Notes under the pieces: generated by a model
The model's input: the letters and a program-made list of their open reading frames with translations, nothing else
Told to the model about the DNA's origin: nothing
Databases searched by the model: none
Translations under genes and position numbers: made by a program
Assembly: GCA_020161505.1 (NCBI GenBank)
Contig: JAIUNY010000001.1
Coordinates: 1 to 64,000 of the forward strand
Reading direction: 5' to 3'
Origin: Armatimonadota bacterium
GTDB lineage: Bacteria > Armatimonadota > Fimbriimonadia > Fimbriimonadales > Fimbriimonadaceae
DNA length: 64,000 nucleotides
Shown: one piece after another, positions 16,882 through 24,634 of the stretch
How the letters are laid out: each line of letters starts with the position of its first letter
Position numbering within the stretch: the stretch's first letter is position 1

Positions 16882-17478
16882 TCAGAAATCAGCGGCCCGG
16901 CGCTTGGCTTCTTCGAGGGTCGGACAGTCGAGAGCTTTGCGCATCCCATCGGTAGCTCCGTCGTCATCGACCGGGGTAAGTTCGAACACCATTTTGTCGC
17001 CGGGCTTGTGGTTGGCAGGATCCTTTTGCCGGTACTGCGTGCCGAATCGTTGATTCTCTCCCAGGGAGACGAGCAGCCGATCCCAGCTTGCCGCGCTTAA
17101 CCATTTGGCGGATCGATTGCCCATGCTGGCGCCGATCCAGGCCAGTTCGTGGGCGAGCTTGTAGCCTTGCTTGTCCATCGAGTGTTGGAAAACCATCGCG
17201 GCGTGAAAGTAGTCCTGTCCGGTGACAACTTCTCCGCGCGCAAGCATGGCCTTCAGTTCATCTTGGCGTTGCTGATCGCGGGCCGAAACTTTCTCCCAAT
17301 CCAAATTCTCAATCGGCCCTTGTCGATCTGCTTGATCTTGCTTGTAGATTTCGGCGAGGCGCGCGTTATCAACCGCGACCTCCGTCGGCGGACGATCTTG
17401 CCCGGAGTTCCGACCGGCACTGAAGGCCACGGGCGCAAGGACAAGCGCGAGAGTCAGCGGCGAAAGGCTTAACTTCAT
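16882..17478 (-). CDS. Secreted DUF6624-like protein
   Basis: The 198-residue protein has a short signal peptide (MKLSLSPLTLALVLAPVAFSAG) and a helical domain whose motifs YFHAAMVFQHS, LAHELAWIGASMGNRSAKWL, AASWDRLL and RFGTQY match the DUF6624 pattern as I know it. Function is unknown. It ends 11 bp from convergent dapB and begins 6 nt after a TATCCT box, so it probably has its own leaderless transcript rather than reading on from ppc. Confidence 0.7.
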   Translation of the reverse strand: MKLSLSPLTLALVLAPVAFSAGRNSGQDRPPTEVAVDNARLAEIYKQDQADRQGPIENLDWEKVSARDQQRQDELKAMLARGEVVTGQDYFHAAMVFQHSMDKQGYKLAHELAWIGASMGNRSAKWLSAASWDRLLVSLGENQRFGTQYRQKDPANHKPGDKMVFELTPVDDDGATDGMRKALDCPTLEEAKRRAADF

Positions 17479-17484
17479 GCCATG

Positions 17485-17490
17485 AGGATA
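17485..17490 (-). promoter_or_regulatory. -10 box TATCCT, leaderless promoter
   Basis: TATCCT (in GTATCCT) ends 6 nt before the ATG of the DUF6624-like gene, so transcription would start at or next to the start codon. No Shine-Dalgarno sequence is present. Confidence 0.6.
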
Positions 17491-17516
17491 CGGTCAGGGC
17501 CCGCGCCGGAGTTTCC

Positions 17517-20255
17517 CTATCCCGTGCTTTGCATCGCAGCAGCAAGCCCTGCGATGGTCTGGAGAATGGCCTGCCTCGAATCAACTTCTCCCTGTCGGTG
17601 CTGCCGAATGAGGCTGACCTGAAGCATGTTGAGGCAAAGGGTGAGAGGATTCCGGAACTCCACCGTTCGCCTGACCGTGGTGGCACCGCTCATCAAGTCT
17701 TGCTTTTCGAGGATGAGGAGAAGCAGCTCGCGGGTTCGCTGATATTCGGCTTCAATCGTGCTATGAAACTCCTGTCTGATCGTGGGGTTTTGAACTAGAT
17801 CCTTGTAGAGGGTGGCGGTTTCCAGGTTTGTTCGTGTGAGTTCAAGTTCCGCGTTCTCGATGACAGTGGCGAAGAAGGGCCAGTCATTCACCATCTGGCG
17901 GAGAAGCTGGATTCCATCGGGATTCGAATCGAGGAATGTCTGGAGGCCCGAGCCGAAACCAAACCATCCGGGAACCACGTACCTCGATTGAACCCAGGCG
18001 AAGTTCCAAGGGATCGCGCGCAGGGCGTCGAGGCTATTGAGAGCTCGTCCCGGCCTCATTACCGGGCGGCTTGCGATGTGGAGCTGGCTGATGAACTCGA
18101 TGGGCGTGGCACTCTTGTAGAAGTCGAGGAACCCCGGGTTCTCGTGGACGAAAGCCCGATACGTGCGCTCACTCTCTTGGGCAATCACTTCCACCGTTTG
18201 AAGGAAAAGTTCGCGCTGAGGATGCGCCGTTTCGCTTGGGCGGGAGGCCGCGAGGGCAGCGGAGATGATCTGCTCCAGATGGCGGTGGGCGATGGGACGC
18301 AGGGTGTAGCGGAAGGAGATGACTTCGCCCTGCTCGGTGAACCGCAGATCTCCTCGGAAGCTGCCTCGGGGCTGACTTGCAATGGCTCGATTGGCCCGAC
18401 CCCCTCCGCGCCCGACGGTGCCTCCTCGTCCGTGGAAAAAACGCAGGTGTACGCCGTGCCGATTCGCCACTTCGGTCAATCGGATCTGTGCCTTGTGGAG
18501 AGCCCAGTTCGCCGCGAAGTAACCTCCATCTTTACTGCTGTCGCTGTAGCCCAGCATGACCTCTTGGGTGTTCAACCGACTGGTGAGAATCTGTCGGTAG
18601 AGGGGATGAGAGAAGAGCTGGTCAAGGAGTTCTTCGCCGCGATCGAGGTCTTCGATGGTCTCAAGCAATGGGACAAAGTCGAGGCTGGAGATGAGCTGAT
18701 CCTGCTCGTGGCGCAAAAGGCCCGCGTCTTTTGCGAGAATGGCGACCTCCAGCAGATCGCTGACTCCGTGGGTCATGGAGACGATACTGCAAGGAATGAT
18801 CTCTGGGCCGTAGAGGCGGTGAGCACGTCGGATAACTCGGTAGACATCACGAACCTTCTCGCACTCCTCCGTTCCGCGCCACAGATACTCGACCATTGGT
18901 CGCTTGTTGGCGAGTTCAGACCAGAGCAGCTCACACTTCTGATTCTCTGGTGCATCAATATAGGCGCTTGGTCGATCGATGCTGCCTGATGCAGCCATAA
19001 GCTCACCGATTGGTTGAAGATGCTCGTCGCTGTGTTGTCGGATATCGAGGGCGACTGACCCATTCTGGAACGCCCGGAGCTGGCGCAGGAGTCGTGGGAA
19101 AAGCCCAGTATGGAGACTCCGCTCGGCCCCGATGGCACTCATCGCCTCGGCGAGGAGATTCAGTCGCTCGTGCAGATCCGTCACGCTGATGGAGCCCTGG
19201 AGGTACTCCAATCTCACGGCGGCAAAGCCGAGCGCCAGGGGCATTGACGTTTCTCCAGGCCGGGCTTCGGGCAGAACCTCGGACTCTCTCCACTCTTCGA
19301 TGAGCTGCCACAGTTGGTGATCCTTGGGCAAAGCGGCTCCGTCTTGGGTCATTTGTTCGCTCAGCCGACGCAAGAGTTCAGCGGCATTTTTTTGGAACAC
19401 GGCTGCGTGTTTGGCGAGTGTTTCCTCGGTGAGAGACGCGGAAACGTTCGGGTTACCATCCCGGTCGCCTCCTACCCAAGAGCGGTACTGAACCACTTGG
19501 TGGAGGTCTGGGCTTGGTTCGCCTGGGTAAGTGGATTCCCAGGCCTTTTCGATATCTCGATGAATCCATGAGACGACTCGGAAGATGGTTCGCTCGAAAA
19601 AGTAGAGGGCGTGGTCGACTTCATCGGCGACGGTCATCGCTGTGGGCTCGAGTTCTGCCGTCTGCCAGAGCACACTGAGATCTCGAACGAGGTCATCTTC
19701 GACCATGTGGTGGGAATCAAGAGGTCGAGTAAGGTCAATGTCAAAGGAAGTTTGGTTCGCCGCCACAAGGCCACGGCCGATGCTCTCGATTTTGTCCAGA
19801 ACGGGTCGGCGTCGGGCTTCGGTGGGGTGGGCCGTGAGGGTGGGAATCACGCTCAGCCGCTCAATCGCCCCTCGCGTTTGGTCGGCCGTCCAGCCTTCTT
19901 GCTTCAGGCGCGTCATGGTCACTCTGATGGACTCGGGCCGGTTGGGGCGTGCGCGGTTGAGCCGGATGATCTCTTTTTGCTCCGCCAGGTTGATAAGCTG
20001 GAAGAGAATCGTGAAAGCGCGAGCGACATTCCTCGCGACCGACGGGTTCGCCAGTTCCGGCAGAGCCTGAATCGGGTCTTGCGTGGGTTGAGATTGTGCG
20101 AGAGCGAAGAGGTTTCGGCAGGTGGAGACGAGAGCCTCGCCTTCGTGTTGCGAGACCACTCGCCCGAGAAGTTCGTCCAGGGTGGTCAGGTCACGCGACA
20201 GTTCCGGCGTGAGCCCGAACTTCTCCGGCTCAATTCCCAACAGCCCTCTGGTCAT
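17517..20255 (-). CDS. ppc: Phosphoenolpyruvate carboxylase
   Basis: Converts PEP and bicarbonate to oxaloacetate, refilling the TCA cycle. The 912 residues include TLTAHPTEARRRPVL near 137 (catalytic His), GYSDSSKDGGYFAANWAL near 573, and FHGRGGTVGRGGGRANRAI followed by GDLRFTEQGEVISFRY near 610-650. The C-terminus AAAMQSTG follows the family rule of ending in a small-Thr-Gly type tail. Size is normal. Start ATG is 6 nt after TAACCT. Confidence 0.97.
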   Translation of the reverse strand: MTRGLLGIEPEKFGLTPELSRDLTTLDELLGRVVSQHEGEALVSTCRNLFALAQSQPTQDPIQALPELANPSVARNVARAFTILFQLINLAEQKEIIRLNRARPNRPESIRVTMTRLKQEGWTADQTRGAIERLSVIPTLTAHPTEARRRPVLDKIESIGRGLVAANQTSFDIDLTRPLDSHHMVEDDLVRDLSVLWQTAELEPTAMTVADEVDHALYFFERTIFRVVSWIHRDIEKAWESTYPGEPSPDLHQVVQYRSWVGGDRDGNPNVSASLTEETLAKHAAVFQKNAAELLRRLSEQMTQDGAALPKDHQLWQLIEEWRESEVLPEARPGETSMPLALGFAAVRLEYLQGSISVTDLHERLNLLAEAMSAIGAERSLHTGLFPRLLRQLRAFQNGSVALDIRQHSDEHLQPIGELMAASGSIDRPSAYIDAPENQKCELLWSELANKRPMVEYLWRGTEECEKVRDVYRVIRRAHRLYGPEIIPCSIVSMTHGVSDLLEVAILAKDAGLLRHEQDQLISSLDFVPLLETIEDLDRGEELLDQLFSHPLYRQILTSRLNTQEVMLGYSDSSKDGGYFAANWALHKAQIRLTEVANRHGVHLRFFHGRGGTVGRGGGRANRAIASQPRGSFRGDLRFTEQGEVISFRYTLRPIAHRHLEQIISAALAASRPSETAHPQRELFLQTVEVIAQESERTYRAFVHENPGFLDFYKSATPIEFISQLHIASRPVMRPGRALNSLDALRAIPWNFAWVQSRYVVPGWFGFGSGLQTFLDSNPDGIQLLRQMVNDWPFFATVIENAELELTRTNLETATLYKDLVQNPTIRQEFHSTIEAEYQRTRELLLLILEKQDLMSGATTVRRTVEFRNPLTLCLNMLQVSLIRQHRQGEVDSRQAILQTIAGLAAAMQSTG

Positions 20256-20261
20256 GGAGGA

Positions 20262-20267
20262 AGGTTA
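20262..20267 (-). promoter_or_regulatory. -10 box TAACCT, leaderless promoter of ppc
   Basis: TAACCT (in GGTAACCT) ends exactly 6 nt upstream of the ppc ATG. The intervening TCCTCC is the reverse of a ribosome site, so initiation would be leaderless. Confidence 0.55.
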
Positions 20268-20310
20268 CCGGAGGTTGTTGGCTGGGAGTAATACTGGGAA
20301 CCAATTTGGG

Positions 20311-20333
20311 TAGACTTTAGTCTGTAACTGGAG
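20311..20333 (+). promoter_or_regulatory. Palindrome and -10 box before the methyltransferase gene
   Basis: AGACT and AGTCT arms (20312-20316, 20319-20323) flank TT, overlapping a possible -10 TAGACT (20311-20316). GGAG at 20330-20333 is a good ribosome site for ATG 20339. The GACT/AGTC arms recall the control boxes of restriction-modification operons, but the spacer is 2 rather than 3 bp and no controller gene is present. Confidence 0.4.
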
Positions 20334-20338
20334 CGAAA

Positions 20339-21262
20339 ATGTTTGTTGCGGAGTTTTGCGCGGGTGCCGGCGGACAGGCCATCGGATTGTCTGAAGCAGG
20401 GTTTAGGCATGCCGGCCTGATCGAGCTTGACAAAGATGCAGCAGCCACACTCTCGCGAAATTTTGGCGACGCACTCGTTACATGCGGGGATATGCGCGAA
20501 GTGCCAGTGGTTAGCTTTAAGGGAGTAGACATGATCGCCGCTGGGCTCCCCTGCCCGCCGTTTTCGGTTGCGGGGCAGCAGCTTGGCCCAGATGATGAAC
20601 GCGACCTTTTTCCGGCAGCTTTGAGGATCATTCAAGCCAGTCGCCCGAGGGCGGTGATGATCGAGAATGTTCGAGGATTTTTGGATTCCCGATTCGATTC
20701 GTATCGAGGGAAGCTCTTTCGTGAACTCGTGACAATGGGATACTCGGTCTCGGTAAGACTGTATGACGCTCGCGAGTTTGAAGTACCCCAAACAAGAAAG
20801 CGGGTGATGATCGTAGCTATCCGAGAGCAGGACGCGCACCGATTCCATTGGCCAGAGCCTATCCTCGTCCGTCAGATTTCGGTCGGGGAGTCAATTGGTG
20901 ATTTGATGGCATCAAGAGGATGGGAGGGTGCAAGCGCGTGGGCGCAGCTTGCATGCGAGGTTGCACCGACTATCGTCGGTGGCTCAAAGAAACATGGCGG
21001 GCCAGATTTAGGCCCTACGAGAGCACGCGCAAAGTGGCTCGAGCTGGGAGTCGATGGACGCGGCATCGCCAATGAACCACCTGGGCCTGGGTTCTCAGGT
21101 ACGCCAAGGCTAACTGTTCCAATGGTTGCCAGGCTCCAGGGCTTTCCTGACCACTGGGAGTTTTTCGGGAGAAAAACGAGTCAGTATCGACAGGTTGGAA
21201 ATGCTTGTCCACCACCCTTAGCGAGGGAGATCGCAACGGCGATCAGGGCTGCGATCGCATGA
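20339..21262 (+). CDS. DNA (cytosine-5)-methyltransferase of a type II R-M system
   Basis: The 307-residue enzyme has the ordered C5-methyltransferase motifs: I FCAGAGGQAIGLSEAGF (SAM binding), IV GLPCPPFSVAG with catalytic Cys, VI MIENVRGF, VIII QTRKRVMIV, and X YRQVGNACPPPLA. The target-recognition region between VIII and X is short (about 100 residues), so a short recognition site is likely; it cannot be read from sequence. The nuclease gene follows with an ATGA overlap. This protects host DNA from the HNH nuclease. Confidence 0.95.
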   Translation: MFVAEFCAGAGGQAIGLSEAGFRHAGLIELDKDAAATLSRNFGDALVTCGDMREVPVVSFKGVDMIAAGLPCPPFSVAGQQLGPDDERDLFPAALRIIQASRPRAVMIENVRGFLDSRFDSYRGKLFRELVTMGYSVSVRLYDAREFEVPQTRKRVMIVAIREQDAHRFHWPEPILVRQISVGESIGDLMASRGWEGASAWAQLACEVAPTIVGGSKKHGGPDLGPTRARAKWLELGVDGRGIANEPPGPGFSGTPRLTVPMVARLQGFPDHWEFFGRKTSQYRQVGNACPPPLAREIATAIRAAIA

Positions 21263-21828
21263 AAAAGGATAGCGAAGGATCCAAGGCCAAGCTCAGGCGT
21301 CATTTTTTAGCCAATATCGGGCGCGTTCTGTCGAGCGAGGAGCTTCGCGAGGTTGCGAAGATTTCCGAATGGGCACGTCGAGTGCGTGAACTCCGTCAAC
21401 TGGAGGGATTCGAGATTCTGACGGATAAGGATCGGGCCGACCTGAAACCTGGCGAATACTTGTTGCTGAACCCTAAGCCTCGACCCGTTTTTGAGAGCAG
21501 CATCTCCAAGGAAACACGTGCCTTCGTCTTGGACCGGAACGGATTCACTTGCCAGATGTGTGGCGCAGCGGCTGGAGATCCGCATCCGAGTGACGCAAGT
21601 CGGAAGGTTCGCCTCCACCTCGGCCATGTCATCGACCGATCAAAAGGCGGAAGTGATGACGCTTCGAACCTGAGGGCTCTCTGTTCTGTCTGCAACGAAG
21701 GTGCTGCGAATATCACTCTCATGAGGCCTGATCGGGTCACCTTGCTCGCTCAGATTCGTAGAGCGACCAGGGCCGATCAGATCGCAGTGTATGAATGGCT
21801 CCGTGAGAAATTCTCATCCGCAGAATAG
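21259..21828 (+). CDS. HNH restriction endonuclease
   Basis: The 189-residue protein has a helical N-terminal domain (about residues 10-75: FLANIGRVLSSEELREVA, then EWARRVRELR), seen fused to several HNH restriction enzymes, followed by an HNH zinc domain: CQMCG near 98, HLGHVIDRSKGGSDD near 125 with catalytic His, NLRALCSVCNEG near 142. Four Cys in two CxxC pairs would bind structural zinc. Start ATG 21259 overlaps the methyltransferase stop; an earlier in-frame ATG at 21205 lies inside that gene. Pairing with the methyltransferase indicates a type II system. Confidence 0.88.
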   Translation: MKKDSEGSKAKLRRHFLANIGRVLSSEELREVAKISEWARRVRELRQLEGFEILTDKDRADLKPGEYLLLNPKPRPVFESSISKETRAFVLDRNGFTCQMCGAAAGDPHPSDASRKVRLHLGHVIDRSKGGSDDASNLRALCSVCNEGAANITLMRPDRVTLLAQIRRATRADQIAVYEWLREKFSSAE

Positions 21829-21892
21829 GCCATTCTTCACAAAGTTGTGCAGATTGTCCCACCCGACTGCCGAGACCGGGCTGTGTAACCCG

Positions 21893-21898
21893 TAGAAT
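21893..21898 (+). promoter_or_regulatory. -10 box TAGAAT of sufCD
   Basis: TAGAAT (in CGTAGAAT) ends 11 nt before the sufC ATG, leaving a 5' leader of only a few bases. No -35 sequence is evident. Confidence 0.5.
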
Positions 21899-21909
21899 AG
21901 GGCGACATC

Positions 21910-22677
21910 ATGCTTGAGATTAGGAACCTGCACGCCTCCGTTTCCGAAGAGGGCAAAGAAATTCTGAAGGGAATTGACCTCACGATCCGCCCGGGCGAAG
22001 TCCACGCGATCATGGGCCCGAACGGTTCGGGCAAGAGCACTCTCGCCAACATCATCGCGGGCCGAGACAGCTATGAGATCACCGACGGAACCATCACCTA
22101 CCTGGGCGAAGACCTCGCCGAGATGGAGCCGGAAGAGCGTGCTCACAAGGGCGTCTTCCTTGCGTTCCAGTATCCCGTGGAGATTCCTGGTGTCAGCAAC
22201 ACCTACTTCCTCCGCGCCGCCGTCAACGCCAAGCGCGTGGCCAATGGCGAAGCAGAAATCGATGCTCTGAACTTCATGAAGTTCATCCGAGAAAAGGTCA
22301 AGCTCTTGGGCCTCAAGGACGATTTGCTGCAACGAAGCGTGAACGAAGGCTTCAGCGGCGGCGAGAAGAAGCGCAACGAAATCTTCCAAATGGCGGTTCT
22401 GGAGCCGAGCCTCTGCGTGATGGACGAAACTGACTCCGGGCTCGACATCGACGCCCTTAAGACGGTGGCCGACGGCGTAAACGCCTTGCGATCTCCAGAG
22501 CGCGCGTTCGTTGTGGTGACCCACTATCAACGGTTGCTCAACTACATCGTGCCCGACTTCGTGCACATCCTGAAGGATGGCAAGATCGTGAAGAGCGGCG
22601 ATAAGAGCCTCGCTTTGGAACTGGAAGACAAGGGCTATGGCTGGTTGGAAGAGGAGCTGGCGACGAGCGCCAACTAA
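21910..22677 (+). CDS. sufC: Fe-S cluster assembly ATPase SufC
   Basis: The 255-residue ABC-type ATPase of the SUF system has Walker A GPNGSGKST near residue 35, signature FSGGEKKRNE near 148, Walker B CVMDETDSGLDID near 170, and VVVTHYQRLL, with the H-loop His followed by the YQRLL typical of SufC. It forms a complex with SufB and SufD to build clusters. sufD follows after 4 bp, but no sufB is in the window. Confidence 0.96.
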   Translation: MLEIRNLHASVSEEGKEILKGIDLTIRPGEVHAIMGPNGSGKSTLANIIAGRDSYEITDGTITYLGEDLAEMEPEERAHKGVFLAFQYPVEIPGVSNTYFLRAAVNAKRVANGEAEIDALNFMKFIREKVKLLGLKDDLLQRSVNEGFSGGEKKRNEIFQMAVLEPSLCVMDETDSGLDIDALKTVADGVNALRSPERAFVVVTHYQRLLNYIVPDFVHILKDGKIVKSGDKSLALELEDKGYGWLEEELATSAN

Positions 22678-22681
22678 GTCC

Positions 22682-23977
22682 ATGAGTGCCGTTTTGACTT
22701 ACGAAGCCCTGCTCAGCGCGGCAATTGCCGTGGCTGAATCTCGGCTGAGCCAAGGACCGGAGTGGCTGACTGCGCTCCGCACGAGGGCTTTGGCGATCCA
22801 CAAGGATCTCGGAATCCCCACGCCAAAGCACGAAGAGTGGAAATACACCCCGCTCCGAACAGTGGCGAACACGAACTGGCAACCCGCCGAGGGCGGCCCG
22901 GCTCTGTTCGAGCGAGAGTTCCGCGCCTACACCGACTCAAAGATCAAAATCGTGCTTGTCAACGGACGGCTCGATCGCAATCTGAGCGACATCCCGGCGA
23001 CCCCTGGTCTGACCGCGATGAGCCTGTTCGATGCGATCGGCAGCGAACCCACGATCAGTGAGTTCCTGGGTCAGGTGGCGAGCGTGGAGGAGCACACTTT
23101 TGCAGCTCTGAACACGGCCCTTTTCGAGGATGGCCTCTACCTCCACCTCAAGAAAGGCGCGATGGTCGAGCCCGTGATTGAGATTCTTCACATCACCAGT
23201 GGTGCAGGCCAAGTGATTGCCCCGCGCATCCTGGTGGTGGCGGAAGAAGGCTCTGTTGCGCAAATTCTTGAGCAGTACGTCAGTGCGGAAGAAGCCGCGA
23301 ATCTCACGATTCCGGTGACCGAAGTGGTGACGCACAAGCACGCAAACATTGAGCATGTGCGCCTGCAGGATGAGTCCACGGAGAACTTCCACATTGCGCT
23401 TTGGGAGACTCGCCAGACCGGTGAGAGCGAATATCGAAGCTACAACGTGGCGTTCGGTGCCGCCATCGGAAGGTTGGATCAGAACATCATGCTCGACGGT
23501 CGCCACATCACCACTCGTTTGGATGGTGTGGTGGTGGCTCGAGGCGAGCAGATTCTGGACAACCACACGAAGCTCGATCACGCGATGCCGGACTGTAACA
23601 GCTTCGAGATTTATAAGCAGATTATCGATGATAAGGCGAGCGTGGTCTTCAATGGCAAGATTTTCGTCCACCAAGATGCACAGAAGACCGATGCGAAGCA
23701 GACCAACCAGGCTCTGCTCCTCTCGCCGAATGCGACGATCAACAGCAAGCCTCAGCTGGAAATCTTTGCGGACGACGTGAAGTGCACCCACGGAGCCACG
23801 GTTGGTCAGATCGAACCGACCTTCCTTTTCTACATGCGCTCGCGTGGTATCCCGAAGGCAGAAGCCGAAGCGATTCTGGTTTATGCCTTCGCGGCGGAAG
23901 TTCTTGAACTCATCTCAAACGATGATTTGAAGAAGAATCTGGAAGCGCGGTTGTTCGAGAAGCTCGGTTTGAGCTAG
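22682..23977 (+). CDS. sufD: Fe-S cluster assembly protein SufD
   Basis: The 431-residue scaffold partner of SufC and SufB has an N-terminal helical region with PTPKHEEWKYTPLR near 40, typical of SufD, and a C-terminal beta-helix with the family motifs DHAMPDCNSFEIYK, FNGKIFVHQDAQKTDAKQTN, and EIFADDVKCTHGATVG (conserved His). ATG 22682 is chosen because it follows sufC closely and gives the usual N-terminus. A strong terminator follows. Confidence 0.93.
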   Translation: MSAVLTYEALLSAAIAVAESRLSQGPEWLTALRTRALAIHKDLGIPTPKHEEWKYTPLRTVANTNWQPAEGGPALFEREFRAYTDSKIKIVLVNGRLDRNLSDIPATPGLTAMSLFDAIGSEPTISEFLGQVASVEEHTFAALNTALFEDGLYLHLKKGAMVEPVIEILHITSGAGQVIAPRILVVAEEGSVAQILEQYVSAEEAANLTIPVTEVVTHKHANIEHVRLQDESTENFHIALWETRQTGESEYRSYNVAFGAAIGRLDQNIMLDGRHITTRLDGVVVARGEQILDNHTKLDHAMPDCNSFEIYKQIIDDKASVVFNGKIFVHQDAQKTDAKQTNQALLLSPNATINSKPQLEIFADDVKCTHGATVGQIEPTFLFYMRSRGIPKAEAEAILVYAFAAEVLELISNDDLKKNLEARLFEKLGLS

Positions 23978-24002
23978 TCGGGCACGGTCGTTCGTTCACT
24001 CA

Positions 24003-24036
24003 GCGGGGGCTCTGGAGACAGAGCCCCCGCTTCCTT
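24003..24036 (+). terminator. Rho-independent terminator after sufD
   Basis: A 12-bp perfect stem (GCGGGGGCTCTG) with a GAGA tetraloop is followed by TTCCTT; 25 bases after the sufD stop. The U-tract is short. Confidence 0.8.
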
Positions 24037-24117
24037 CACTCGCTGAGCGACAGGCCGAAACCCGCGATCGTGAGCCAAGGCCAGACCGGACGCACCCGAT
24101 GCCCAGGCAAGATCGGA

Positions 24118-24123
24118 TATTCT
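24118..24123 (+). promoter_or_regulatory. -10 box TATTCT, leaderless promoter
   Basis: TATTCT ends 6 nt before ATG 24130, and there is no ribosome site. This spacing helped choose the start of the next gene. Confidence 0.5.
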
Positions 24124-24129
24124 CCAGGC

Positions 24130-24594
24130 ATGGTCGTCTCGGATGAAGTCTTCAAGTTGGCGCCGGACCTCTTCGATGAATTCCCGCTGAACTCGGTGAT
24201 GCACGACCTGGTGGTTCGCCGACCGGTGCGGTCGATTTCCGAGAAGGTGGCGCTGGCGGTCTGCAACCTCAAAGTGGCGAAGAATCCTCACTTGGCCGCA
24301 GGATTCTGGCTCTATGCGGATGATCTTGAGGCAAGCCACACCATCAGCCAAGTATTGACGAGCGCGAGTGGGAGCTATCTGCATGGAATCATGCACCGGC
24401 GAGAAGGGGACTTCATGAATGCCCGGTACTGGTTCCGCCAGGCGCGAAATCACCCGCTCACTCAAAGCGGAGAACTCAATCCAGAAGACATTGTGCGGAT
24501 GGCGGAGGAGGGCGATGTACGAGGCGTGGCGGCTCAGCAACGGGAGTGGGACGCCCTGATGAGCTACTGCCTGGCCCATCCCGACGGGGACTAA
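24130..24594 (+). CDS. Conserved protein of unknown function (HGIMHRREGDF family)
   Basis: The 154-residue cytosolic protein has no signal or membrane segment. The striking block LYADDLEASHTISQV followed by GSYLHGIMHRREGDFMNARY and WFRQARNHP is a conserved signature I associate with an uncharacterised family found in bacteria and plants. His and Arg/Glu in HGIMHRRE could be functional. An in-frame start 60 bases upstream is possible, but the -10 box spacing favours 24130. Lies alone between two terminator/promoter regions. Confidence 0.72.
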   Translation: MVVSDEVFKLAPDLFDEFPLNSVMHDLVVRRPVRSISEKVALAVCNLKVAKNPHLAAGFWLYADDLEASHTISQVLTSASGSYLHGIMHRREGDFMNARYWFRQARNHPLTQSGELNPEDIVRMAEEGDVRGVAAQQREWDALMSYCLAHPDGD

Positions 24595-24611
24595 CCCAGA
24601 CCGAATAAAAG

Positions 24612-24634
24612 ATATTGCAATAGAATTGCAATAT
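24612..24634 (+). promoter_or_regulatory. Zur-like palindromic operator over the start codon
   Basis: Perfect 10-bp arms ATATTGCAAT (24612-24621) and ATTGCAATAT (24625-24634) flank AGA. The right arm overlaps the ATG (24633) of the COG0523 gene. TAGAAT (24621-24626) inside it serves as a -10 box exactly 6 nt before the ATG. A Fur-family (Zur) repressor bound here would block a leaderless promoter. The Zur assignment is inferred from the known zinc control of COG0523 genes. Confidence 0.6.

Noticed and set aside
21205-21258. Longer start (ATG 21205) for the HNH nuclease
   Set aside because: It lies fully inside the methyltransferase gene; the ATGA overlap at 21259 gives the normal family length.
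24003-24030. Strong hairpin after sufD as an operator
   Set aside because: GC-rich stem with a GAGA loop and a short U-tract directly after a stop codon is better explained as a terminator.
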